Positions 22,461 through 33,366 of a stretch of DNA of 64,000 bases are shown here, piece after piece. Under the pieces are notes generated by a model that was given only the letters and a program-made list of their open reading frames with translations, had not been told where the DNA came from and ran no database searches. Within the stretch, counting starts at the first letter, position 1; each line of letters starts with the position of its first letter. A program made the position numbers and the translations under genes. Origin of the DNA: Tragulus kanchil (Eukaryota > Chordata > Mammalia > Artiodactyla > Tragulidae); contig JAIOJX010000027.1 in assembly GCA_022376925.1 (NCBI GenBank), forward strand, positions 19,485,471-19,549,470, read 5' to 3'.

Positions 22461-23061
22461 TTCTGAAAGTGAAATGATGTCTGAGGTGATCCTATATTGC
22501 CTCAGCTGAGAGGACATTCTGTTTGCCATAGACACTGAGAAAGAGTGTTTTGTTTAAGCCAAGAGAAACATACACACACATACACACTCACACTCCTCCC
22601 ATGCCCACTAATTCTTTAGATTGGCCTAACATGATTTCTGGATTCAGAAAGAGTAAGATTTCACGTGGCTCTGTACCTCAGTTCCTTTCTTCACCTTTCT
22701 CTTAACTCTGGCTTTTCTTCTCACAGGTTCTGTTTTCTTCCTTGCAAAAGGCTGTTCCTGATAAGAGCGGGCATGGAGGGCAGCAGAGCCCTGGCTTCCC
22801 CCAGCCACGGCGTCATTAGTGAGGAGGTGTAGCAGCTGCCCTTGCAAAGGGGGCTTTCTCATTATTATTGTTTTGTGGTCAAAAGGTTGCATACACTATT
22901 TTCTTTCTGCTGCTAAAGCTTAGAAAGGGTGGAAAGCAAAATATTTTGATAATTATTCAGGCCATCGGGTTACATAAGAGGTTCCATAGCCTTCTGCATC
23001 AGACTTGAACAGTTGAAACCACAAATTCTGTTTTTGCAGCCATAAAACATTCGTGGCAAAA

Positions 23062-23082
23062 AGAGAGAGAGAGAGAGAGAGA
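23062..23082. repeat. (GA)n microsatellite
   Basis: About ten uninterrupted GA units. Confidence 0.95.
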
Positions 23083-23416
23083 AAATAATAAAATCCATTT
23101 TCCATTCGCTTGAAACTTATAAAATTTAATGTGGTGAAAAATGACAGTTTATTCCCCGTAGGAAACGGCTCGGAGCCATGTCTCACGGGCACAGAGTGGA
23201 GACTGAAGTGCACACTTGCGGCTCTTCAACACTGCGAGAAACTACGTGCTGAGAGAGGGGGCTGCATGGTCAAACACCCAAGTGCAAAGGGAATAAGGCC
23301 TTGATCTGAAAGGAAAAGCTTCACTTTCTCTCCAAAATCACTACAAACAGTCCTGGATTGCACCTCGACGTGAGAAGCAGATGCAGTCGAACACACATCT
23401 ACTACACGTATGACAT

Positions 23417-23466
23417 GTGTGTAGTCCACGTGTGTAGTCCATTAAGTCCCTGTGCAGGACTTAATG
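23417..23466. repeat. 12-bp direct repeat next to a 10-bp-arm inverted repeat
   Basis: 'gtgtgtagtcca' occurs at 23417-23428 and 23430-23441. It runs directly into a hairpin with arms 'cattaagtcc' (23440-23449) and 'ggacttaatg' (23457-23466) around a 7-base loop. Function unknown. No U-tract follows and there is no reason to call it a terminator. Confidence 0.85.
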
Positions 23467-23819
23467 ACATTTTGTTCTTTTCTTCAGACTGGCAAACATT
23501 ATTTTTTTAAAAAAAGATAAGATGGTACTAGTTGTGATCTCTATAAAAATAGACAACAGTCACATAATATTTGCCTTTTTACGATGCTTTTCTAGAAGCA
23601 ACATCAAGGCATCTGGGGGTGAGGGGTGCGAATGTAAGATCCAGGTCTGTTAGTAACTGGAGGAACAGGTGTAGGTTTGTCCTTGAACTCATCCAGCCTG
23701 GATTACTTTTCTGTAAAGTTAACAGTTGGACTAAGTAACTTCTAAGACCAATTAGTTAGTGCTATATAGCATCTAAAATGGATAACCAACAAGGCCTTAG
23801 TGTACACAGGGAATTCTGC

Positions 23820-23950
23820 TCATTATTATGTGGCGGATGGGAGGGTAGCTTGGGGGAGAATGGACACATATGTATGCGGGGCTGAGTCCTGCTGTGCACC
23901 TGAAATATCCCAACATTGTTGATTGGCTACGAACAACATAAAAAAAATTT
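23820..23950 (+). mobile_element. 3' end of a cetartiodactyl L1
   Basis: 'gcttgggggagaatggacac', 'gctgtgcacctgaaatatc' and 'caacattgttgattggcta' match the same L1 terminus seen at 526-648, ending in an A-rich tail. Confidence 0.8.
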
Positions 23951-24040
23951 TTAAATGTGTCTCTACCTTTTAGGTAGTGTTGTAATTTCCTCCAGGCATC
24001 GTCTTCCACTGATTTTTCTTACCCTGTGTAATCCACTCTT

Positions 24041-24243
24041 TGTTGTTTAGTTGCTAAGTTGTATCTGACTCTTTGCCACTCCACTCTTTGCCAAGTTCCT
24101 CGGTCCATGAGATTCTCCAGGCAAGAATACTGGAGTGGGCTGCCATTTCCTTCTCCAGGGGATCTTCCCGACCCAGGGACTGATTAAAGCCACGTCTTCT
24201 GCTTGGCAGGCGGGTTCCTTACCCTTGAGCCACCTGGGAAGCC
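24041..24243 (-). mobile_element. BovA2 SINE, antisense
   Basis: Begins 'tgttgtttagttgctaagtt' and ends 'gagccacctgggaagcc'. The middle contains 'ggcaagaatactggagtggg'. Near full length. Confidence 0.93.
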
Positions 24244-24850
24244 ACTCTGCTAGCCGCCATTCAGCTTCATATCAGCTTCAAAATAATTTGAAGTTAATTA
24301 ATCCCAACTTCATTATTGTAACATTGACTCTCGATATACTTTTGGATCAATGGTGGGGAAACTTTTATCACAATTAAAAATATATAAATTTGAATCTGAA
24401 ATTAATCCTAATCTAGATACTATACAGAAAAGGATATGATTCTTGCACAGCCCGGAATCTAAAATATCAGTCACAATTAAAAGCTAGAGATATGGAAAAT
24501 AGGAGCTATCTACTCCCTTTCTGCTATTCTTAGTTGATGATTGAGTCTTTTGAGTCTCAATTAGATTTTCTTCAAAATAAAAAACAAAATCCCACAAATT
24601 TACTTAGCCAAAGTGTCTTGTAATGGTAAGTAGACTCAGTTTATCAACATTCCTGACTAGTACTGCAACATCTATAACTTACTGAAGTCTTAGCATATAT
24701 TTTTAAAAATATTCTGCATATTCAAAATTTCTAGAGAAGTAAAAGGACCCAAGTTACACAGTATAGACTTATGTCAGTAAATGGCTTTGGGGGAGCTTAG
24801 CCAGGGACAATCTGCAGCTGCATCAGATAAAGTCTGAGCCTGTCCCACCG
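24244..24850. other. single-copy AT-rich spacer
   Basis: Nothing beyond AT-rich non-coding sequence. Confidence 0.5.
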
Positions 24851-25070
24851 GCGCTCCCCGTGTGCCTCAGTGGTGAAGAACCCACCCGCCAGTGCAGGAG
24901 ACTCAGGTTTGATCCTTGGTTTGGGAAGCTCCTCTGAGAAGGAAATCGTAACTCACTTCTGTACTCTTGCCTGGAGAATCCCATGGACAGAGGAGCCTGG
25001 CGGGCCATAATCACAGGGCCACAAAGAGTCAGACCCAACTTAGCAACTAAACAACAACAATAACAATTTA
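24851..25070 (+). mobile_element. BovA2 SINE
   Basis: 'gtgcctcagtggtgaagaa', 'caggtttgatccttgg', 'gagaatcccatggacagagg' and tail 'ctaaacaacaacaataacaa'. Complete. Confidence 0.92.
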
Positions 25071-25137
25071 ATTCCGGTAAACTTGGTAAGGACTTTTCTT
25101 GCAATATGCCTGTGCAAAACATTGAAAATGCTTTTTC

Positions 25138-25476
25138 TTTCTTTCTTTTTTTTTTTTTTAAAGATTTATTTATGTATTTATTTGAGGGGGGTGGGGAGGG
25201 GAGGGAGTGGAGCAGGCGGGCCACTTCTACTGGTCTTTCATTTATCCATTTTCACCCATCTTTGTTCTTTGGCCCGTGTGGGCCTCCCATCGCGGTGGCC
25301 TCTGTTGTCGCAGAGCACCGATTCTGGGCACATGCACTCCAGAGCTCTGGCTCGGTAATTGGACACATCGTTCCAGCTGCTCCACGGCACGTGGGATCTT
25401 CCCAGGCCAGGGATCGAACTGGCGTCCCTTGCACTGCAAGGCGGTGTCCTTACCCAATGGACCACCAGGGAAGCCC
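25138..25476 (-). mobile_element. tRNA-Glu-headed SINE with G/C-rich tail region
   Basis: Antisense copy of the family seen at 4307 and 6755: poly-T and 'aaagatttatttatg' at the left, then a G-rich tract (25185-25207), 'ttgttctttggcccgtgtgg', and the tRNA-like head ending 'ccaccagggaagcccc'. Target-site duplication 'tgaaaatgctttttc' at about 25123-25137 and 25477-25491. Confidence 0.92.
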
Positions 25477-25491
25477 CTGAAAATGCTTTTT

Positions 25492-26425
25492 CATCAAATG
25501 TTTTCTAATACTAGAATTGCTCTTCACGACTCAAGGTCAAATCTTGCCTTATTATAATAGTGTCTCTAAATCCTGAGAGAATAACATGACTACAGTGAGA
25601 GAAATATTTAAGATTAAACATGGCGGTGCAGTTTCTTATGTCTTATTTCATATGTTATACAAAAAATAGCTGCTAAGTAAAAAATAAGGTAAAATACTTA
25701 CAGTTCATATACATTGTGCCACAGAAAAACACCACTGACATACAGAGGCAGACCACAGCTTTCCATTTTAGACTGAGTTCTAGTGATATTTATAAGAATG
25801 AGATTTACTCTCAGGCTCAAGGTATCCATAAACCTTTCAAAAACCTCAAACCATTGAAAGATACAAGATGAAGAAAATATATCAGAAATCTTCCAATAAT
25901 TATCAACAAAAAAAATAATGTTACCAACTTAAAACCAAGATAATTCCCCTCCTTATTAGAATTTGGCACATTTTTGCATCCTACACAATTAAAAAGCATC
26001 TTTGGAGAATATAACTGAATCTTTTCAGTTTGAGAAGAAACATGTAGTGCCTGAAATACTAGCTAATGAGCAAATACAAAAACTTGAAAGTAACTAATTA
26101 TAAGACAGAGACACTCGAATAAGCCATTTCTTTAGCATTTGAAAAGCTGGTCAGTGCTAAAGCCACAGGCTTTTGGTGGCTGCAGATGTGCTCCTGAGAG
26201 TATTTCCAGTTGGCACAGCTGTACCAAGGTGCATGTACTTTTCCATACTTCTCGTATTTTATACAAAGCTATTTTGGCTGGCTCCACACAAATACAGGGA
26301 CATAGGAGCTGAAGACCGCCGCTGGAATTAGTCAAAAAAACACGAAGAAAACCCATGTGTTTTATTCCTATAGCAATTGGGGTGAGTGTGGTTTCTGGTC
26401 AACATTTTCTAGAAAACCACTGAGT
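25492..26425. other. single-copy AT-rich sequence
   Basis: No recognisable repeat or gene. Short frames on the minus strand at 25817-25999 and 26132-26356 are unsupported. Confidence 0.5.
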
Positions 26426-26593
26426 CCCACAGGTTGCTTCTGAGACCAAAGGCCCAGGCAGCATCCCAGCCGACGGCTTTCACTCGGTCTGGAGACGCAG
26501 GCTGGTCCAGGATGCACCCGCCACGTTTTTCTGACCCCTTGAAAGATCAGAGGAGGTTTACAGAGAACATGAAACTAAGATGCACTGGGGCGG

Positions 26594-26797
26594 GGGTCCC
26601 CCAGATGGCTCAGGGGTAAAGAATCCACCTGCCAATAGATGAGCTGCAGCTACAGTCCCTGGGTCAGGAAGATCCCCTGAGGAGGAAATGGCAGCCCACT
26701 CCAGCATTCTTGCCTGGAGAACCCCTTAGACAGGAGGCCGGCGGGCCATGTGGTCTCAAAGAGTTGGACAGGACTGAGCACACATGCATCACACATG
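26594..26797 (+). mobile_element. BovA2 SINE (duplicate at 27686-27889)
   Basis: 'cagatggctcaggggtaaag', 'ctggagaaccccttagacag' and 'tggacaggactgagcacac'. Diverged. The B-box is weak ('ctacagtccctgg'). Confidence 0.88.
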
Positions 26798-27151
26798 AAG
26801 CCCAGGATGCCTTTCCAATAAAAGCGGAGCAAGAAACCCAGGCCGCTCAGGACGGAGACGGCGCCTGTGGCTGTGCCTTGGGGTCCTTGTTTACGTGGAC
26901 ACCCTGTGTGCTGCTCCCTGGCTCGCACCCAGATTTTGCTCTTCACGCCTAGTGCAGGTGCCAAGGTAGGCACTTAATCAGGCGTGCCCTCCGTTTTCTC
27001 GCACATGGCCAGGGGATAACAATACAACTCCTCACATTCTTGTTAAGTAGGAAATAAGACTGTACATACAAGTCTGCTTATCACCGCATCGGAAATGTAC
27101 CAAACACTTCTGGGTTTGAAACGTTAGCTGTTGAATTGTTGTTTATCTTCT

Positions 27152-27175
27152 TATCATCATCATCATCATCATCAT
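27152..27175. repeat. (ATC)8 microsatellite (duplicate at 28244-28267)
   Basis: Eight ATC/TCA units with the same unit count in both copies of duplication 8. A rapidly mutating repeat would be expected to differ in an old duplication. Confidence 0.92.
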
Positions 27176-28614
27176 TAATCATTTGGGACCAAACGTATAT
27201 AAAGAAGGCTGACCATAAATCCGACGCCAACCTTGCACATCACATAAAATGCTTATTGCTGAGAAAGGGGTTCTTAGAGAATTCCAAACTGGAGAATTTC
27301 TCCTGTGGAGAGCTGCCTTTATAACTCTGGGCTCCGACGTTCATCCGTGGTGTCTCTCAGTCAGGCCCCTCCTAGCCTCTGAGAGCACCCTTCTCTCCGG
27401 ACCCAGGAGTCGGTATTTACAGAACGCCCCACCGGTGATGGGCCTCAAGGAGGACACGCCTCTACCCAGAGAGGAGCAAGCCCTCACAGAGAAACATCCT
27501 GTGTGACTGAGTCAGCGCCCACAGGTTGCTTCTGAGACCAAAGGCCCAGGCAGCATCCCAGCCGACGGCTTTCACTCGGTCTGGAGACGCAGGCTGGTCC
27601 AGGATGCACCCGCCACGTTTTTCTGACCCCTTGAAAGATCAGAGGAGGTTTACAGAGAACATGAAACTAAGATGCACTGGGGCGGGGGTCCCCCAGATGG
27701 CTCAGGGGTAAAGAATCCACCTGCCAATAGATGAGCTGCAGCTACAGTCCCTGGGTCAGGAAGATCCCCTGAGGAGGAAATGGCAGCCCACTCCAGCATT
27801 CTTGCCTGGAGAACCCCTTAGACAGGAGGCCGGCGGGCCATGTGGTCTCAAAGAGTTGGACAGGACTGAGCACACATGCATCACACATGAAGCCCAGGAT
27901 GCCTTTCCAATAAAAGCGGAGCAAGAAACCCAGGCCGCTCAGGACGGAGACGGCGTCTGTGGCTGTGCCTTGGGGTCCTTGTTTACGTGGACACCCTGTG
28001 TGCTGCTCCCTGGCTCGCACCCAGATTTTGCTCTTCACGCCTAGTGCAGGTGCCAAGGTAGGCACTTAATCAGGCGTGCCCTCCGTTTTCTCGCACATGG
28101 CCAGGGGATAACAATACAACTCCTCACATTCTTGTTAAGTAGGAAATAAGACTGTACATACAAGTCTGCTTATCACCGCATCGGAAATGTACCAAACACT
28201 TCTGGGTTTGAAACGTTAGCTGTTGAATTGTTGTTTATCTTCTTATCATCATCATCATCATCATCATTAATCATTTGGGACCAAACGTATATAAAGAAGG
28301 CTGACCATAAATCCGACGCCAACCTTGCACATCACATAAAATGCTTATTGCTGAGAAAGGGGTTCTTAGAGAATTCCAAACTGGAGAATTTCTCCTGTGG
28401 AGAGCTGCCTTTATAACTCTGGGCTCCGACGTTCATCCGTGGTGTCTCTCAGTCAGGCCCCTCCTAGCCTCTGAGAGCACCCTTCCTCTCCGGACCCAGG
28501 AGTCGGTATTTACAGAACGCCCCACCGGTGATGGGCCTCAAGGAGGACACGCCTCTACCCAGAGAGGAGCAAGCCTCACTCACAGAGAAACATCCTGTGT
28601 GACTGAGTCAGCGC

Positions 28615-31600
28615 TAGCCTCGGAAACCAGCAGGGCGGCAGAGAGGAGAGGCTTCCGTTATGCCTGAGGGGGCTGCGGAAAGCTTGGCACAAGAAGGGCC
28701 ATGGGGGCCATGTTCTGGAAGATGAGACATCAAGGAGTAGAGAAATGGGGGTTCGGGGCAGGACTCTACATACAGAGCAGCAGACACCAAGCTAGACAGC
28801 AGGGGCACTAACTTCCGAGCAGGAATGATGGGAGCAGAGGCCTTCCCTCCCCTGTGATGCAGAAAGCGAAAATGACAGAGCATAGACCAGAGATGCCCAC
28901 GCAAACTTCGAGCCTAAGACAATGACCCAAAAAACAGCAAAAAGAAAAAAAAAAAAGGGACAGAAAAATTATACTACCTTAGATAACAGGACATTTTACT
29001 TAATCTTCAAAAAGAAAATATCTCCCCAGGAATGCCGTCTCTCCACAATCAGAATCTTTTTCTTTTCTAATGGACCAGAGGAAACGAAGTAATATTTATT
29101 GTGTCTCCTGCATTTGCTCCTTACGAAAACGGCATTAGCCTCATATGGAAACACTTTGACGGGCCCCTGAAAATGATTCCTTAACCACAAACATGTCTTC
29201 TGCTTGTCTGATCTCAAATTGTTCCAAGGGAGTATCACAATTTCAGGTCAAGTTTAAGGATATGACAGGCGCTATCAGTCCATTACATATGAATGATATA
29301 TGAGGGCCTGGGCGGAGGTGTCGGCGTGGGAGGGGCGCCTGCAGCTGGGAGCCTCGCTCCCGGTCCCAAAGGGTGTCTGCCTCGCTGGGATGGTTCTTGT
29401 CCCAGCTGAAGACACTTAACAGCGGCTCCTCCGCAGCGGTGAAGGGAGGAACAATGGGCCTTCTCTCTGTGTGCATCGCCAGATACCATCTCGGAACCTC
29501 AGTGGCCCATGATTACTGGAGCAAAATAACCCAGATAGGATTTCACGTCCAAGCTTTGGATACAGGAGTAACAAAGGCGCAAGCCCACAAACAACGGCGC
29601 CGAGCGCTCCGCCTCTGCTCACCCCCTGCGTCCCCCTCCGCGCTGCTCTTTTTGCTTCTAGCTTCTAATTGGCAGACACCGGATCTGCACGGCCGTCTCA
29701 TTTTCAGAGCGCTCAGGCCGGCCACTGGAGACCGACTGATCCGTGTGGGAAAGGGACGCCATGTTTCTCGCACCTGTTGCCCGGGCCGCCCATCAGCCCT
29801 CCCTTTCCGCAGCTCCATTGTTCACCGGCTGGTTCTGTTTCGGTAGCAGCACTAGTCCAAAGTGGCTGGCCCTTCCCAAACCCCCCCGAAGGCCAGCAGA
29901 CACCAAGCTAGACAGCAGGGGCACTAACTTCCGAGCAGGAATGATGGGAGCAGAGGCCTTCCCTCCCCTGTGATGCAGAAAGCGAAAATGACAGAGCATA
30001 GACCAGAGATGCCCACGCAAACTTCGAGCCTAAGACAATGACCCAAAAAACAGCAAAAAGAAAAAAAAAAAAGGGACAGAAAAATTATACTACCTTAGAT
30101 AACAGGACATTTTACTTAATCTTCAAAAAGAAAATATCTCCCCAGGAATGCCGTCTCTCCACAATCAGAATCTTTTTCTTTTCTAATGGACCAGAGGAAA
30201 CGAAGTAATATTTATTGTGTCTCCTGCATTTGCTCCTTACGAAAACGGCATTAGCCTCATATGGAAACACTTTGACGGGCCCCTGAAAATGATTCCTTAA
30301 CCACAAACATGTCTTCTGCTTGTCTGATCTCAAATTGTTCCAAGGAGTATCACAATTTCAGGTCAAGTTTAAGGATATGACAGGCGCTATCAGTCCATTA
30401 CATATGAATGATATATGAGGGCCTGGGCGGAGGTGTCGGCGTGGGAGGGGCGCCTGCAGCTGGGAGCCTCGCTCCCGGTCCCAAAGGGTGTCTGCCTCGC
30501 TGGGATGGTTCTTGTCCCAGCTGAAGACACTTAACAGCGGCTCCTCCGCAGCGGTGAAGGGAGGAACAATGGGCCTTCTCTCTGTGTGCATCGCCAGATA
30601 CCATCTCGGAACCTCAGTGGCCCATGATTACTGGAGCAAAATAACCCAGATAGGATTTCACGTCCAAGCTTTGGATACAGGAGTAACAAAGGCGCAAGCC
30701 CACAAACAACGGCGCCGAGCGCTCCGCCTCTGCTCACCCCCTGCGTCCCCCTCCGCGCTGCTCTTTTTGCTTCTAGCTTCTAATTGGCAGACACCGGATC
30801 TGCACGGCCGTCTCATTTTCAGAGCGCTCAGGCCGGCCACTGGAGACCGACTGATCCGTGTGGGAAAGGGACGCCATGTTTCTCGCACCTGTTGCCCGGG
30901 CCGCCCATCAGCCCTCCCTTTCCGCAGCTCCATTGTTCACCGGCTGGTTCTGTTTCGGTAGCAGCACTAGTCCAAAGTGGCTGGCATTCAACATGAACAG
31001 GTACAAAGAGGAGGCCAGAAAGCTTCCTTGTACCTCTGTCCCTCCCAAAGCCTGCCAAGGGCCGATTTCAATAGTAAGTGTAGCAACCCTATCTCTTTTC
31101 AGAGCTGCAGCTTGTAAGAACCAGCAAAAGGCACCAACATAGGTATTTATTTGGACGGTCCATTGAGCAAGACTGGTGTGAATCCCCTACACCCCTACAC
31201 ACACACACACACAGAGTTCATATCTGGTATCTTAATTCAGCACGGTTCCTATCTGACATCCTCACGTCAACCCTATCTGTTACTGTAGTGAACGTGAATA
31301 GATTTGAGATCAAAGGCGGCAGGAGGTTTTAACTTCTAAGGGAACGGGCTGCAGTACCCACATCCTTTCCCTGCCACCTCCTTGGAATGTGGACTGAAAC
31401 TGAATAACTCGACGTACAGATCTTAAAAACCGAGAACACACTCGAATCCAAAGCAGCTAGAAAGAAGCAACGTAGCCACTGCCTCGAGTCACCGTGCAGC
31501 CAGGAAGCAAGGCCAGATTCTGAAGCTGGATGGCCCGGCAGTTGAGCTGGTGTCTGTCACCATGTGAACACTACAATGTTAGACTCTCACTGCTTGATGG

Positions 31601-32534
31601 TGGTAATCATACATCATAAGACCTGGAAATGGAAAAAGGCCATTAAATCATCAAGGAAGGTCTCTGCCGGCACCGAAGGCACTTCCCAGAAAATATTCCT
31701 TAAAACGCCCCTTGAGATGTCCTCCGAAGACCAAGTCATTTTATCCATCTCCGAGAGCGCAATCCATCTATCTACAGTATCCGATTGCTGTTACAGAGTT
31801 AAACTCTGGCCTCGAAAGCATTGTTCCATACCCTGTGAGTCCACAGTACCAGGTTTTCATTAAGGACCAGTCGTAACCCTTGGAGGAGGCAGGAAAGGTC
31901 ATTTTATCCATTCCCCTACCTCCGGGCAGGTCTCGTGTGAAATGACACCAGCCTGGCTCTTATTATAAAACTTCCCAGAGCAGGAAGTTCTGTAACCCCA
32001 GTTGTAACAGTGCTTTCCCAGGACACGTAACCCTCATGTAGAAAGTGCTTTCTACAGTCTAGACAAAATCCCTCCCGCCACAGTTTAAAAGCCTGTTCCT
32101 GCAGTAGGAGAGAATTATTTATCGCCCCCAGCACAGAGGGCGTGCCTGCAGAGAGGGACCGTGCGGCAGTGCTGCCTCTGTGATACAGTTTCTGGCAGCC
32201 GCCTCCTGATTTCAGCCAGGAGTTTCAAACACCAGAGGTCATCACGACAAACGGTGATAATGGGCTTTTAGAAGAGAAGGACTTTTTTTTCCTTTTCACT
32301 GTTTAGGGGCATCATATTTAATCTTGAGCAGGTATGAAAATAACATTGAAAATAGAACATCACTCTCCTGACTGAGACTGTTAATGCAGATTTTAAGCGT
32401 GGTGCAGAATGATTTAATTTTTCTTTCATATTTCATTGTCCTTGTAATGAAAGAATCATAAAGAGGTTTGCTAAACCAATTAAATGTGTAAAATCTGGAA
32501 TCTAAAATCATACACCTATTTTTTCTAATTTTAT
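28615..32534. other. long largely single-copy block
   Basis: Apart from duplication 9 and short CA repeats at about 31198-31213 I recognise no retroelement. A GC/CpG-richer stretch lies at 29570-29860 (again at 30685-30970). The longest frame is 157 codons at 29373-29846, with frames on the opposite strand over the same bases and no domain, so it is not called. Conserved non-coding content is plausible near 29090-29260. Confidence 0.45.
28778..30985. repeat. direct duplication 9 (units 28778-29870 and 29894-30985)
   Basis: Offset 1,116 bp, 1,115 after one lost G ('ccaagggag' to 'ccaaggag'). The join has 23 filler bases, 29871-29893, including a run of C ('aaacccccccgaagg'). Confidence 0.97.
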
Positions 32535-33022
32535 TGAAATATAGTTGATGTTTAATGTTGTGGTCATTTCTGTTGTACAGCAAAGGGATTGCTTTACATA
32601 TACATTTTCAGGATTTCCTGGTGGCTCAGATGGTAAATCTGCCTGCCTCATTCAGGAGACACAAGAGACACGGGTTCCATCCCCAGGTCCAGAAGATCCC
32701 CCGGGGAAGGGAACGGCTGCTGCTGGGGAAGGGACTGCCTGGGAAATCCATGCACAGAGGAGCCTGGCGGGCTACTGTCCATGGGTCACAAAGAGTCAGA
32801 CATCACTGAGCCATCAACCTTTTCACGTTATGCACATTTTAATATTCTTTTCCATTACAGTTTATCACAGGATATTGAATACAGTTTCCTATGCGATACA
32901 GTCGGACCTTGTTGTTTAGCCATCCTATAGACGATAGTTCACACCTTGCTAATCGCAGACTCCTGCTCCATCCCTCCCTCAGCACCCCTCCCCTCTGGCA
33001 ACCACAAGTCTGTTCTGTTTCT
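32535..33022 (+). mobile_element. L1 3' region interrupted by BovA2
   Basis: 'ttattgaaatatagttgatg', 'tctgttgtacagcaaaggga', then after the SINE 'tttatcacaggatattgaat', 'ggaccttgttgtttagcc' and 'ggcaaccacaagtctgttct' form a common cetartiodactyl L1 3' region. It is broken at about 32609-32815 by a BovA2 and at 33023 by a second SINE. Confidence 0.75.
32609..32815 (+). mobile_element. BovA2 SINE (partial duplicate at 33847-34029)
   Basis: 'ggatttcctggtggctcaga', 'acacgggttccatcccc' and 'gaggagcctggcgggctact', ending 'agtcagacatcactgag'. The duplicate begins inside its head because the edge of duplication 10 falls there. Confidence 0.92.
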
Positions 33023-33366
33023 TTTTTTTTTTTTTTAAAGATTTATTTATTTATTTATTTATTTATTTACTTTGGGCGGGGGTCGGGTTGGGGAGGGAGG
33101 GGAGTGGGCAGGCCACCTCTATTGGTCTTTCATTTCTCTATTTTCATCCGTCTTTGTTCTTTGGCTCCTGTGGGCCTCCCATCATGGTGACGTCTGTCGT
33201 TGCAGAGCACCGGCTCTGGGCGCATGCGCTCCAGAGCTCCGGCTCGGTAATTGGACACATCAGTCCAGCCCCTCCGCGGCACGTGGGATCTCCCAGGCCA
33301 GGGCTCGAACCAGCGCCCCTTGCACTGCAAGGCGGTGTCCTCACCCACTGGACCACCAGGGGAAGC
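33023..33366 (-). mobile_element. tRNA-Glu-headed SINE with G-rich tract (duplicate at 34240-34583)
   Basis: Left: poly-T and (TTTA)n tail, then the G-rich tract 33074-33108. Middle: 'ttgttctttggctcctgtgg'. Right: head ending 'accaccaggggaagccc'. Flanks 'tctgttctgtttct' and 'tctgatctgtttct' (33009 and 33368) are its target-site duplication in the L1 region. Confidence 0.93.

Larger units (their letters stand above)
22461..23819. other. single-copy sequence with a (GA)n tract and a hairpin
   Basis: Contains (GA)n at 23062-23082, a direct repeat and perfect inverted repeat at 23417-23466, and a weak MIR-like stretch near 23640-23760. No credible coding region. Confidence 0.5.
26426..28614. repeat. 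direct duplication 8 (units 26426-27518 and 27518-28614)
   Basis: Offset 1,092 bp, with no filler at the join. One substitution ('ggcgcctg'/'ggcgtctg'). Near the end there are insertions: 'ccttctctcc' versus 'ccttcctctcc', and 'agccctcacag' versus 'agcctcactcacag'. Confidence 0.97.

Noticed and set aside
29373..29846. 157-codon open frame on the plus strand (repeated at 30488-30961)
   Set aside because: No domain, signal or known family. Comparable frames run on the opposite strand over the same bases, and the region is simply GC-richer. Its second copy is due to the duplication, not to selection.
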